From: Liolophura sinensis
Taxonomy: Eukaryota > Mollusca > Polyplacophora > Chitonida > Chitonidae
Length of the DNA: 64,000 bases
Direction of reading: 5' to 3'
NCBI RefSeq assembly: GCF_032854445.1
Contig: NC_088303.1
Coordinates: 1,743,501 to 1,807,500, forward strand
Every line of letters begins with the position of its first letter. Positions within the stretch are counted from its first letter, which is position 1. Position numbers and translations under genes: made by a program. Positions 50,386 to 63,424 of the stretch are shown piece after piece. The notes beneath the pieces were generated by a model, which was not told the DNA's origin, searched no databases, and worked only from the letters and a program-made list of their open reading frames with translations.

Positions 50386-50665
50386 TGAGTGAGTGAGTGA
50401 GTGCTTGGGGTTTAATGTCGTACTTGACAATTTTTCAGTCATATGATGACAAAGGAATCTTTAGAGTGCATGTAATGTGCCTCCTTGTTGCAGGACAGAT
50501 TTCCAATGCTCTTTTAACTAATGCTGCTTCACTGAGTCACCTTACCGAAGGCAAGTAAGCCGCCCTGCTCAAGCCATTGTACTGATACGGGTCAACCAGT
50601 CGTTGCACTGTCCCCTTAATGCTGAATGCAGAGTTACAACTTCCTCTTTGAAGGAATGACCCTGG
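50386..50665 (-). mobile_element. SINE family 2, 5'-truncated, minus, abutting the 31-bp array
   Basis: GAGTGAGTGAGTG, then TTGGGGTTTAATGTCGTAC and the TTACCGAAGGCAAGTAAGCC block are the reverse complement of family 2. It ends near GAGTTACAACTTCCTC, beside the array starting at about 50,690. Confidence 0.88.
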
Positions 50666-50689
50666 ATCTGCTGCTCCCAAAGCAGATAA

Positions 50690-52065
50690 AGCTGATTGAA
50701 GAGTGAGGAAGTAAAATACATACCGAAAGAGGAAGACAAAAGTGGAGTGAAATATAAAGCTGGTTGATATGTGAGGCAGAAAAAATGAAGTTGGTTGGAG
50801 AGTGAGGCAGTAAAATATGAAGCTGATTATGGAGGTTGTCAATGAAATATGAAGCATATTGAACAGTGGTATTACAGGGTAAGAAGGGAGCCAATGAAAT
50901 ATCAAGCTGGTCGAGGAGTGAGGCAGTAAAATATGGAGCTGGTTGAGGAGAAGCCAGTGAAATATGAAGTTGGTTATGGAGGGTGCCACTGAAATATGAA
51001 GCTGGTTATGGAGGGAGCCATTAAAACATGAAGCTGGTTGAGGAGGTAGCCAGTGAAATATGAAGCTGGTTGAGGAGGTAGTCTGTGAAGTATGAAGCCG
51101 GTTGAACACTGGTATAGCAGGTTAAGAAGAGAGCCAATGAAATATGAAGCTGGTTGAGGAATGAGGCAGTAAAATATGGAGCTTATTGAGGAGCCAGTGA
51201 AATACAAACCTGGTGATGGAGGAAGTGGGTGAAATGTGGAACTGGTTACTCTAGGGTATAGCAAGTTAAGAAAGGAGCCAATGAAATATCAGACTGTTGA
51301 GGAGTGAAGCAGTAAAATATTGATCTGATTGAGGAGGTAGCCAGTGAAATGTGAAACTAGTTGAGTTGGGGTATAGCAGGTTAAGAAGGGAGCCAGTGGA
51401 ATGTCAAGTTGGTTGAGGATGTACAAATGTGAAATGTGAAACCCAGTTGAAGAGTTAGGCAGTAAAATTTGGAGTTGGTTAAAGAGGTAGCCAATGAAAT
51501 GTGAAGCTGGTTGAGGATGAGCAAGTGAAGTATGAAACTGGTTGAGGATGGGCCAGTGAAATACGAAGTTGGTTGAGGATGGGCCCGTAAAATATGAAGT
51601 TGGTTGAGGATGAGCCAGTGAAATATGAAGTTGGTTGAGGATGAGCCAGTGAAATATGAAGTTGGTTGAGGATGGGCCCGTAAAATATCAAGTTGGTTGA
51701 GGATGAGCCAGTGAAATATGAAGTTGGTTGAGGATGAGCCAGTGAAATATGAAGCTGGTTGAGGATGAGCCAGTGAAATATGAAGCTGGTTGAGAAGGAA
51801 CCAGTGAAATATGAAGTTGGTTGAGGATGAGCCAGTGAAATATGAAGTTGGTTGAGGAGGAGCCAGTGAAATATAAAGTTGGTTGAGGAGGAGCCAGTGA
51901 AATATTAAGCTGGTTGAGGAGGAGCCAGAGTAATATCAAGCTGGCAGATTAAGGAGCCAGTGTAATATCAAGCTATTTGATGAGAGAGGCTGTAAAAGAT
52001 AAGCTGGTCTAGGAGTAAAACAGTGCAGTGTCTGTCTGGTTGAGCAGAGAAGCAGTAAAATATCA
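50690..52065. repeat. 31-bp minisatellite, about 40 copies
   Basis: The unit core is GAAGTTGGTTGAGGATGAGC. The units are degenerate at the left and most uniform at 51,530-51,920. Confidence 0.93.
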
Positions 52066-53026
52066 AGCAGTAGAGAGCCTGTGTGGGATCATAGACAATA
52101 GGATGATAATTAGTAATGTATGCATCTGGTTGGGATGTCAATGACCCATGTCTTGTAACACTGGAGTGTTAACGATCATTTGTTTGGCAAAGGCATGGAC
52201 TCTACTCACTAGTATTACAGAAACATTCTGTCCAGTAATACTCCTTAATTATCCATTAATCTGGCATGATTGAAAATGTGCTCTTTCCAAAAGGAAGCGT
52301 TGTTGGATTTAGTAGGGTCAGTGTCAGTGGGTAATGGATTAAACACACTTTGTTGTCATGCCCACAGCGTTTTGCCCATGATCCTCAGCTTATATTTTGC
52401 CAGAGGGTGTTTGCTGAGAGGCACCGCCATTAGACATTGTTTGCGGTTACGCAGTCATTCCTGAGCCTTTGAGCCCTAAACCTTTGTCTTATTACACATT
52501 GGGTGTAAACCTTTGTCTTATTACACATTGGGTGTAAACCTGCTGTTGTCTCACATTTAAAATTGCACATAAGCATGTAGACATCTCAACCTTATTCCTA
52601 TATTCATATGATGTACTGTATATGTTAGTAATCTGAGGTCATCTGAGCAGAATATGCTGTGTACAAATATTACAAAATGGCCAGCTCATAATGTTGCAGT
52701 CCTTAAACATTGTCCACTCAAAAGTACAGGTAGTGGTATTTCATGTTTCACCAAATACAAAACGGCAGTACAATTTTATATACCTTATGCGTCTTCCAAA
52801 ATGGCATATAAGTATTTTATTAGAACAGTCGCATTGAAATGAACTAACATTTTATTGTGATGAATTTGAGAAATTGGACATATCTGCATTTTCTGAAATC
52901 CTTGTAGGTACCAAGTACATGTACATGTATTTCTGTCCATGTACCATATATGATACACTGTATATGCATACTCATACCATATTTACAATATTTATTCAAT
53001 AACCTATTTACAATACATCAATCAAT
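52066..53026. other. No gene recognised
   Basis: AT-rich single-copy-looking sequence with a 31-bp direct duplication (AAACCTTTGTCTTATTACAC) at about 52,479-52,540. The open frames here show no family resemblance. Confidence 0.6.
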
Positions 53027-53039
53027 TCAACTAGGGGGC

Positions 53040-53400
53040 GACCGGCCCGGATAGCACAGTTGGTAGAGCGTCCGCTTCGGGACCGGTAGGTCCAGGATCA
53101 ATCCTTGGTCGAGTCACACCTAAGACTTTAAAAGAGGAAGTTGTAACTTCCTCGCTTGGCGTTCAGCATGAAGGGGATAGTGCAACGACTGGTTGACCTG
53201 TATCAGTATAATGGCTCGGGCGGGCGGCTTACTTGCCTTCGGTAAGTCGTCTCAGTGATGCAGCACTAAATAAAAGAGCGGTGGAAATCCGTCCTGCAAC
53301 AAGGAGGCACATTACACGTGCATGCACCCTAAGGATTCCTTCGTCGTCATATGACTGAAAAATTGTTGAGTACGACGTTAAACCCCAAGCACTCACTCAC
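53040..53400 (+). mobile_element. SINE family 2, full length, with 13-bp perfect target duplication
   Basis: It is a second tRNA-derived SINE of 361 bp. The head is GCCCGGATAGCACAGTTGG with a B-box-like GGATCAATCC. The body holds GAAGTTGTAACTTCCTCGC and CGGCTTACTTGCCTTCGG. The tail is TTGAGTACGACGTTAAACC then (CACT)n. The flanks are TCAACTAGGGGGC at 53,027-53,039 and 53,401-53,413. The perfect target repeat suggests recent insertion. Confidence 0.94.
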
Positions 53401-53514
53401 TCAACTAGGGGGCAATTTTCATTTGTCAAAAATGAAAATTTTACACAAAAAATTAAGTTGGTAAAACTGGTAATATTTGTGTATGAATGTCAGGAGAATA
53501 TGTAGAGGGAGAAA

Positions 53515-53985
53515 AGATGTCAGTGAATGAATATGGACAGAGGTGTCGTTGACTGAATGTGCACAGCGGTGTCAGTGAGTGAATATGGACAGCGGTGTCA
53601 TTGAATGAATATGGACAGCGGTGTCATTGAATGAATATGGACAGCGGTGTCAGTGAATGAATATGGACAGCGGCGTCAATGAATGAATGTGCACAGCAGT
53701 GTCAGTGAATGAATATGGACAGCAGTGTCAGTGAGTGAATATGGACAGCGGTGTTATTGAATGAATGTGCAGCAGTGTCATTGAATGAATGTGCACAGCG
53801 GTGTTGTAGAATGAATATGCACAGCTGTATCGTTGGAATGAATGTGCACAGTGGTGTCATTGAATGAATGTGCACAGCGGTGTCATTGAATGAATATGGA
53901 CAGCGGTGTCATTGAATGAATGTGCACAGCGGTGTCATTGAATGAATGTGCACAGCGGTGTCATTGAATGAATGTGCACCGTAGT
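53515..53985. repeat. 26-bp minisatellite, about 18 copies
   Basis: The unit core is TGAATGAATATGGACAGCGG, alternating with a TGTGCACAGCGG variant. It begins about 100 bp from the young family 2 SINE. Confidence 0.93.
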
Positions 53986-55924
53986 AACGACCCGTTGCTA
54001 ATGCTGACGTGCAATATGAATGTTGTTAAGCACAGCATGCGATATGAAAGTTGCTAATGTCAACTTACACTATGAAAGTTGGGAGTGGCAGCATGATCAC
54101 CACAATGTTGAAAGATAGGCAAACATGGAAGGTGTAGAATAAAGATTGATGTAGCATTATTTTTACTTTCAGTGTGTGTAAATTTGAAACAATTTAGGAC
54201 CTAAACTGATGAAATGAATATTATTACGTCATATTAATTATTATATCAAGTCATGTCAGTATATATGTGTGTGCAATAAGGTAATTGCACTCTGGCAACT
54301 GTGATATTCTGCAGTGTAACATTGCACACGTCACTTGCCTGAGGAGACTGTAAAACTTGATGTCTGAAAGGTTCTGTATACTAGTATCTGAAACGGGAAG
54401 CTGGAGTGTGGGTCATGCGTTAATTTTGCAGTGACAGCCTGTAATTTTTATTTAAAGTGAAAGACAGCGCCTGTCAGACTAATGTTTATATCCACTGAAA
54501 GACTACTATTCAAAGTATCTTAAACCAGCATTAAAAATTTTTTTAGATTTTTTTCAACCCAGTAAAAGTTTAGTGAAACTTCGTCTTGACACAGCTTCAG
54601 TGTGTTTCCATTATCGAGGGCAAGGTGACGTCATGTTTACTACGGTGTTTTCTGTAATATAGTCAAAGCAGTAGCCTATGGCAGGTAAAGTTGTGGACTT
54701 CACTGATGAAGGTCCAAGTGATATATAGCTTTCTCGGAAATTGGACACTCTGGAAGGATATTTCTTCCACTGCTTGAACTGTTGATACAGGTAAGGCCTC
54801 TATATCATTTACAGTTTAAGTAGCCTGTAGATGCATTGTCGGTATGCTCCTGGTTCAGATGGTAGGCTCTGGAAGGGTTGTGCTGGTTATTTTGACCCTT
54901 CTAATAAATGTTTACAAAATTACATTAGGATTGTTGTACAACTATATTCATGCTCAGTTCTGAAAGAAGTGGAAATAAATCTAAGCACCACTGAGGCTGA
55001 TCTATGCATTCAACTGGCTCTGAATTTTATGCTGCAGTTTTGTGATCGTGGCTTCTAGTATGAGAGCAATGCTGACACAGTTATGGCGGACGTCAGAGAA
55101 AGCACATCGGCTTCAGCACGACATTGCAATAATTTTACTGTGTTTTATTAAAGAGAACAGGAAAAAATCATGTATGTGATAAAGACAAGGGAGCAAAATT
55201 TAAATTCTTCAATTCCAATAAATTTTGAGAAAAAAGTTATATTGTAGAAATTAAAATTATTTTAAGCATTGTCCGGTGAGATGCCGTTTTCTCACTTCGA
55301 CTCTGATATTTGTTATTTAAAAACTGCCGACTGAACGCTAAAATGAACGACAAAAAAATGTATTTGTGTAATTTGAACAGCGACCTAGCATGCCTAGGGT
55401 CTGGTCAAGAGATGACTGTGGTTTGGGTCGAGACGGTATGCTACTGTCTGACGTAATTTGTGATAACGTTGTTGAATATTACACGGCTTGTAAATCAACT
55501 AATTTTACGTCTTTGGTGGTTCGTAAATGATACACACCTATCCCAGAACATTGTGTGAAATGGCTCTTCGGCGACATGTCCTACATCTTTGTAAACTATC
55601 TCAAAATGATGTCTTATGCAGTAGTTGTATGTTGTTATATGTCACCTCATGGAGTGGACGGGTAAAAGCTATGTCACAGCTTAGGCCACACAATCTGATA
55701 GTAACGTGTTTGAATGGATAAAATTCTCAGAATGTCTAACTTCATTCACAACAGCCATTTGTGCAGTATTGTCATTTTGGTCTGCAAATTATTCGATGAA
55801 ATCTCATTAAAATAATAAAGTATGAAACTTCTTAGAAAGCTTGAAAATCCTGCTTTCGATTGAAGTATGTTTTAACGAGATGCTGCCTTGTCCTTTAATG
55901 TCTGACGTAAATTAGATGTAGAAT
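53986..55924. other. No gene recognised
   Basis: Mixed AT-rich sequence with short frames at 54,831-55,058 and 55,527-55,721 that look like chance. Confidence 0.55.
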
Positions 55925-58900
55925 TGCGTCTGATATCATTCACTGTGGGACAGTCAGTTGCGTCTGATATCATTCACTGGAGGACAATCAGTTGCATCTG
56001 ATATCATTCACTGAGAGGCCTCCGTGGCTCAGTCGGTTAGCGCGCTAGCGCAGCGTAATGACCCAGGAGCCTCTCACCAATGCGGTCACTGTGAGTTCAA
56101 GTCCAGCTCATGCTGGCTTCCTCTCCGGCTGTATGTGGGAAGGTCTGCCAGCAACCTGCAGATGGTTGTGGGTTTCCCCCGGGATGTGCCCGGTTTCCAC
56201 CCACCATAATGCTGGCCGCTGTCGTATAAGTGAAATATTCTTGAGTACGTCGTAAAACACCAATCAAATCAATAAAAAAATAAAATATCATTCACTGTGG
56301 GACAATCAGTTGCATCTGATATCATTCACTGTGGGACAATCAGTTGCATCTGATATCATTCACTGGGGGACAGTCAGTTGCATCTGATATCATTCACTGT
56401 GGGACAATCAGTTGCATCTGATAGCATTCACTGTGGGACAGTCAGTTGCTTCTGATATCATTCACTGTGGGACTGTCAGTTGCATCTGATATCATTCACT
56501 GTGGGACAGTCAGTTGCGTCTGATATCATTCACTGTGGGACAGTCAGTTGCATCTGATATCATTCACTGGGGGACAATCAGTTGCATCTGATATCATTCA
56601 CTGTGGAACAATCAGTTGCATCTGATATCATTCGCTGTGGGACAATCAGTTGCATCTGATATCATTCACTGGGGGACAGTCAGTTGCGTCTGATATCATT
56701 CACTGTGGGACAATCAGTTGCATCTGATAGCATTCACTGTGGGACAATCAGTTGCTTCTGATATCATTCACTGTGGGACTGTCAGTTGCACCTGATATCA
56801 TTCACTGTGGGACAGTCAGTTGCGTCTGATATCATTCACTGTGGGACAATCAGTTGCATCTGATATCATTCACTGTGGGACAATCAGTTGCATCTGATAT
56901 CATTCACTGTGGAACAATCAGTTGCATCTGCTATCATTCACTGTGGGACAATCAGTTGCATCTGATATCATTCACTGTGGGACAATCAGTTGCATCTGAT
57001 GGCATTCACTTTGGGACAGTCAGTTGCATCTGATATTCACTGTGGGACAGTCAGTTGTGTCTGATATCATTCACTGTGGTACAGTCAGTTGCATCTGATA
57101 TTCACTGTGGGACAGTCTGTTGCATCTGATAGCATTCACTGTGGGACAGTCATTTGCGTCTGATATCATTCACTGTGGGACAGTCAGTTGCATCTGATAT
57201 TCACTGTGTGACAGTCAGTTGCATCTGATATCATTTGTGGGACAGTCAGTTGCATCTGATATCATTCACTGTGGGACAGTCAGTTGCATCTGATGTCATT
57301 CACTGTGGGACAGTCAGTTGCATCTGATATCATTCACTAGGGGACACTCAGTTGCATCTGATATCATTCACTGTGGGACAGTCATTTGCGTCTGATATCA
57401 TTCACTGTGGGACAGTCAGTTGCATCTGATATCATTCACTGTGGGACACTCAGTTGCATCTGATATCAGTCAATGTGGGACAGTCAGTTGCATCTGCTAT
57501 CATTCACTGTGGGACAGTCAGTTGCATCTGATATCATTCACTGTGGGACAGTCATTTGCGTCTGATATCATTCACTGTGGGACAGTCAGTTGCATCTGAT
57601 ATCATTCACTGTGGGACAGTCAGTTGCATCTGATATCATTCTCTGTGAGACAGTCAGTTGCATCTGATATCATTCACTGTGGGACAGTCAGTTGCATCTG
57701 ATAGCATTCACTTTGGGACAGTCAGTTGTGTCTGATATCATTCACTGTGGTACAGTCAGTTGCATTTGATATTCACTGTGGGACAGTCTGTTGCATCTGA
57801 TATCATTCCCTGTGGGACAGTCAGTTGCGTCTGATATCATTCACTGTGGGACAGTCAGTTGCATCTGATATTCACTGGGGGACAGTCAGTTGCATCTGAT
57901 ATCATTCGTGGGACTGTCAGTTGCATCTGATATCATTCACTGTGGGACGGTCAGTTGCATCTGATATCATTCACTAGGGGACACTCAGTTGCATCTGATA
58001 TCATTCACTGTGGGACAGTCATTTGCGTCTGATATCATTCAGTGTGGGACAGTCAGTTGCATCTGATATCATTCACTGTGGGACACTCAGTTGCATCTGA
58101 TATCAGTCAATGTGGGACAGTCAGTTGCATCTGCTATCATTCACTGGGGGACAGTCAGTTGCATCTGATATCATTCACTGTGGGACAGTCAGTTGCATCT
58201 GATATCATTCACTGTGGGACAATCAGTTGCGTGTAATATCCTTCACTGGGGGACAGTCAGTTGCATCTGATATTCACTGTGGGACAATCAGTTGCATCTG
58301 ATATCATTCACTGTGGGACAGTCATTTGCATCTAATATCATTCACTGTGAGACAATCAGTTGCATCTGCTATCATTCAATGTGGGACAGTCAGTTGCATC
58401 TGATAGCATTCACTGGGGGACATACAGTTGCATCTGATATCATTCACTTTGGGACACTCAGTTGCATCTGATATCATTCACTGTGGGACAATCAGTTGCA
58501 TCTGATATCATTCACTGTGGGACACTCAGTTGCGTCTGATATCATTCACTGTGGGACAATCAGTTGCATCTGATAGCATTCACTTTGGGACAGTCAGTTG
58601 CATCTGATATCATTCACTGTGGGACAGTCAGTTGTGTCTGATATCATTCACTGTGGTACAGTCAGTTGCATCTGATATTCACTGTGTGACAGTCAGTTGC
58701 ATCTGATATCATTCACTGTGGGACAGTCAGTTGCATCTGATATCATTCACTGTGGGACAGTCAGTTGCATCTGATGTCATTCACTGTGGGACAATCAGTT
58801 GCATCTGATATCATTCACTGTGGGACAGTCAGTTGCATCTGATATCATTCTCTGTGAGACAGTCAGTTGCATCTGATATCATTCACTGTGGGACAGTCAG

Positions 58901-59945
58901 TTGCATCTGATAGCATTCACTGTGGGACAGTCAGTTGTGTCTGATATCATTCACTGTGGTACAGTCAGTTGCATCTGATATCATTCACTGTGGGACAGTC
59001 TGTTGCATCTGATATCATTCCCTGTGGGACAGTCAGTTGCGTCTGATATCATTCACTGTGGGACAGTCAGTTGCATCTGATATTCACTGTGGGACAGTCA
59101 GTTGCATCTGATATCATTCGTGGGACTGTCAGTTGCATCTGATATCATTCACTGTGGGACGGTCAGTTGCATCTGATATCATTCACTAGGGGACACTCAG
59201 TTGCATCTGATATCATTCACTGTGGGACAGTCATTTGCGTCTGATATCATTCACTGTGGGACAGTCAGTTGCATCTGATATCATTCACTGTGGGACACTC
59301 AGTTGCATCTGATATCATTCACTGTGGGACACTCAGTTGCATCTGATATCAGTCAATGTGGGACAGTCAGTTGCATCTGCTATCATTCACTGTGGGACAG
59401 TCAGTTGCATCTGATATCATTCACTGTGGGACAGTCATTTGCGTCTGATATCATTCACTGTGGGACAGTCAGTTGCATCTGATATCATTCACTGTGGGAC
59501 AGTCAGTTGCGTGTAATATCCTTCACTGGGGGACAGTCAGTTGCATCTGATATTCACTGTGGGACAATCAGTTGCATCTGATATCATTCACTGTGGGACA
59601 GTCATTTGCATCTGATAGCATTCACTTTGGGACATACAGTTGCATCTGATATCATTCACTGTGGGACAGTCAGTTGCATCTGATAGCATTCACTGGGGGA
59701 CATACAGTTGCATCTGATATCATTCACTGTGGGACACTCAGTTGCATCTGATATCATTCACTGTGGGACAGTCAGTTGCATCTGATATCATTCACTGTGG
59801 GACACTCAGTTGCGTCTGATATCATTCACTGTGGGACAGTCATTTGCGTCTGATATCATTCACTGTGGGACAATCATTTGCGTCTGATATCATTCACTGT
59901 GGGACAGTCAGTTGCATCTGATAGCATTCACTGTGGGACAATCAG
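55925..59945. repeat. 34-bp minisatellite, about 110 copies, interrupted by a SINE
   Basis: The unit core is GCATCTGATATCATTCACTG, then TGGGACAGTCAGTT. It is the largest array of the window, split by the SINE at 56,014-56,284. Distinctive unit strings recur about 1.2 kb apart. Confidence 0.96.
56014..56284 (+). mobile_element. SINE family 1, full length, inserted inside a 34-bp minisatellite
   Basis: The head, body and tail match the copy at 16,444 closely. ATATCATTCACTG precedes it (56,001-56,013) and follows it (56,285-56,297). That word is also array consensus, so it serves as target duplication and array sequence at once. Confidence 0.93.
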
Positions 59946-59959
59946 TCAAAACATAACTC

Positions 59960-60370
59960 CCATGTATATTGGGACACAATGGCAAGGCACGCATTAAAGG
60001 ATCAAAAACTCAATTAGAATACAGTGGGACACACTGGCAGGCTACACACCAAAAGGTTCAAAACTGAATTAGAATACAGTGGGACATACTGGCAGGCTAC
60101 ACACCAAAAGGTTCAAACTGAATTAGGATACAATGGGACATACTGGCAGGCTACACACCGAAAGGTTCAAACTGAATTAGGATACAGTGGGACATACTGG
60201 CAGGCTACACACTAAAAGGTTCAAAACATGAATTAGGATACAGTGGGACATACTGGCAGGCTACACACTAAAAGGTTCAAAACATGAATTAGGATACAGT
60301 GGGACATACTGGCAGGCTACACACCAAAAGGTTCAAAACTGAATTAGGATACAATGAGACATCCTGGTGG
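59960..60370. repeat. 54-57-bp repeat, about 7 copies
   Basis: The unit core is GTGGGACATACTGGCAGGCT. It follows the 34-bp array directly. Confidence 0.92.
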
Positions 60371-61800
60371 ACTAAACAGAAAAATGGTCCAAAATTGAAT
60401 TAGAATACAGAGGAACATTTTGGTGAGGTTACAGGCTATAAGTGTTGTACATACATACTGAAGGCTACAGAAGAAGAGTCAAAATTCATTTTTTTCTCTG
60501 TGAAGCTATAGTGTTCATATCTAAGCATAACATCTTGAATATGCAGAAGGTTTGAGCATGTTAATAGTTACGCAGACATATTTCTTTCAAAGGCTGGAGG
60601 GGATTGCCGTGACTTCCTGATTCAGTCTTCACCCGTATTGCATGTGTGAGCGTGTGCAAACAACTGACACACCTCACATTTACCTAAGCACGAGTTTACC
60701 TAAGCTGTACATGTACTCCTTGGCCTTACAGGAATAAAGGTGGAGTGGTTGTTTTAGGATCAGATGTACCGCCAGATGCAATCCCCCCTGCTCCCTGGCT
60801 CTGTGATCAGGTGTGCTCCCAGGTGCAGGAAATAGCCCCCCTGTGCTGTTAATGAACTCAGTAAACTGTGATTGAGCTCGGATTGATGTTGATTAGTTTC
60901 TCTCCGTGTGATTATCCTGTAATGACTTGTATCCTGTAATGATAATGACTTGTGTGATAGATGACCTCTGGGTCTACAAATACAGGCTTGTCAGAAGCTT
61001 CATCGGTTTTTTTGTAATTATCCTATATACTTTAGAAATGTACATCTCTCTGTATATGTATGTCTCTATATATTGAGTATCTTATAGTTCATATATTGCA
61101 TTTTGCATTGAAAGGATTTTTTTCCTCCAGGAGAGAATTCTGCTTTAATTTGCTGAAAGTTAATATGATAATGATTCCATAAGGAAAAAAAATATTGAAA
61201 TCCCCCCGACCAGTCTGTTCTTTAACTACATGTAACAACTATAACAAAGTTATGGGTTAAGACATTGCGTCAGTGGACTATTACCAAAGGACCTGAACTT
61301 TCTCATACTGGTGGTAATACTCAGATACAGTAGGTCTAAATGCTCAAACAGGAAAAAGCCAACGCAAGTTAATTGTCACTAAGAAGATTAAAAGTTAAAG
61401 CAAGCTAAATGTGCCAGAAAATAAGACATTAGCAGATATATGACTGTCTGCATGTCCTTGTACACCTCTGTCACAGGTGTGTCGTATAAGTCGCAGAGGA
61501 AAACTTCCCTGTCAGTGTGTCTTGATTATCAGCTTGAATCAAATCAGATCATAGATATGTAGGTGGTTATCATTTCTTTCACTGGCACAGGTGTACTGTG
61601 TTGAAGAAGTGTTAAGAAAACGTCTTGTATATGGCGTTGACGTCAGAAGAACTGTGCTGAACCATAGAAATAATTATTTCATTCATGAGAAGAAAACTTG
61701 AGAGACATGGTTATAAATTGTTTCATCATGGAAACCTGTCAGTATTAATTCATGCATAAATAGCATACTGATACATCACATATATAAACACCCCACAGGT
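60371..61800. other. No gene recognised
   Basis: Non-repetitive sequence between arrays. A TTGGCCTTACAG word at about 60,720 looks acceptor-like, but what follows does not encode a recognisable exon. Confidence 0.55.
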
Positions 61801-61807
61801 GGCATGC

Positions 61808-62030
61808 ATAAGGGCATACTTACCTGTGCAGCAGGGCAGACTTACCTGTGCAGTAGGGCAGACTTACCTGTGCAGTAGGGCAGACTTACCTGTGCAGCAG
61901 GGCAGACTTACCTGTGCAGTAGGGCAGACTTACCTGTGCAGTAGGGCAGACTTACCTGTGCAGCAGGGCAGACTTACCTGTGCAGTAGGGCAGACTTACC
62001 TGTGCAGTAGGGCAGACTTACGTGTGCATT
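61808..62030. repeat. 22-bp minisatellite with minus-strand consensus splice donors, about 10 copies
   Basis: The unit core is CAGACTTACCTGTGCAGTAG. On the minus strand each unit reads CACAGGTAAGTCTG, an ideal 5' splice site. Confidence 0.95.
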
Positions 62031-62144
62031 TGCATCACTCAATCCCTTTTGTACAACATGCCCCACTTATAACATGAGAACCCATTCTTCCCGCAGCAAC
62101 AGACCTCTACAGAATAAGAAGTGTATGGTTATATTGGAAGGACT

Positions 62145-62655
62145 GTATTGCTGAATGTACACACAAAGTGAACTGATCAACTGTGTGAATGTACACACAA
62201 AGTGAACTGATCAACTGTGTGAATGTACACACAGAGTGAACTGATCAACTGTGTGAACTGTGTGAATGTACACACAAAGTGAACTGATCGACTGTGTGAA
62301 TGTACACACAAAGTGAACTGATCAACTGTGTGAATGTACACACAGAGTGAACTGATCAACTGTGTGAATGTACACACAGAGTGAACTGATCAACTGTGTG
62401 AATGTGATCAACTGTGTGAATGTACACACAGAGTGAACTGATCAACTGTGTGAATGTACACACAAAGTGAACTGATCAACTGTGTGAATGTACACAGAGT
62501 GGACTGATCAACTGTGTGAATGTACACACAAAGTGAACTGATCAACTGTGTGAATGTACACACAAAGTGAACTGATCAACTGTGTGAATGTACACACAAA
62601 GTGAACTGATCAACTGTGTGAATGTACACACAAAGTGAACTGATCGACTGTGTGA
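62145..62655. repeat. 34-bp minisatellite, about 15 copies
   Basis: The unit core is AACTGATCAACTGTGTGAAT, then GTACACACAAAGTG. Confidence 0.95.
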
Positions 62656-63424
62656 CAGATTGTGGATCATTTGAATTGTATATCAAGCAGAGGATTAGAA
62701 TAAAGTAGATCACACGTTTCATTTGAACTGAATGAAGAGCATGGGTTAAAATGTTTTCAGCTGTACATTTCCCATTCTTCTACAGTCCTCTTCCCATCTG
62801 TCCGAGCTACATTGTGTATACATGTAACTAAACTCAGCGATTATGCTATATTCAGTATCTCTATCCCACACCAACATGTACCTGTATGTACATCTGAATG
62901 ACTGGCACTGGGGTGACTGGAGGGACATCATTCACTAGCCTCATCAGGCCTGGCTAGGACTGTGAGTCTATTGATCAGCACATATCCCACAATTCTTCCA
63001 CTGGAGGTTGTTGACTGCACAGGCTATTGACCTGGGTACCCAGTCTAGCATGCTCTAAGTTAACAGGGCTCAGCCTGGGGGAATCCCACAGCATTATGGG
63101 GAATGTTTAATAAACAGCATCAGCCTAACAGAACTACTGTACCCGTAGATAACATTTGCTGAATTTCGCCTAAAATTTACTATGTGAAAATGTTTTCTCA
63201 GAAACACACAAAAGCTATGAAATGATACTTTTTATGTCAACACTTTTTATTTTTCACAAAAAAAAAACACCTCTTACCCTAATCCTTCTAATTGTTGGGA
63301 CAGATATTAGTTCTGAAAGCAGAATTTTATTTATTTTATTTTATTTTTTTTTTTGCCAGCTTTGTTGAAAAGTGACCATGTGAGAAAAAAGAAACTAAAT
63401 ATTTCTGCCACTATTTGTACTATC
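62656..63424. other. No gene recognised
   Basis: Ordinary sequence with an A run at about 63,258 and a T/A-rich tract at 63,328-63,355. Confidence 0.55.

Noticed and set aside
54831-55058. Possible LYRM4 last exon (VVQLYSCSVLKEVEINL resembles the end of the family)
   Set aside because: The nearest acceptor gives the wrong phase for joining to exon 2, and the likeness is only a few residues.
55925-59945. Regular 34-bp repeats that could suggest a CRISPR array
   Set aside because: The repeats are head to tail with no spacers, the DNA is eukaryotic, and no cas genes are present.
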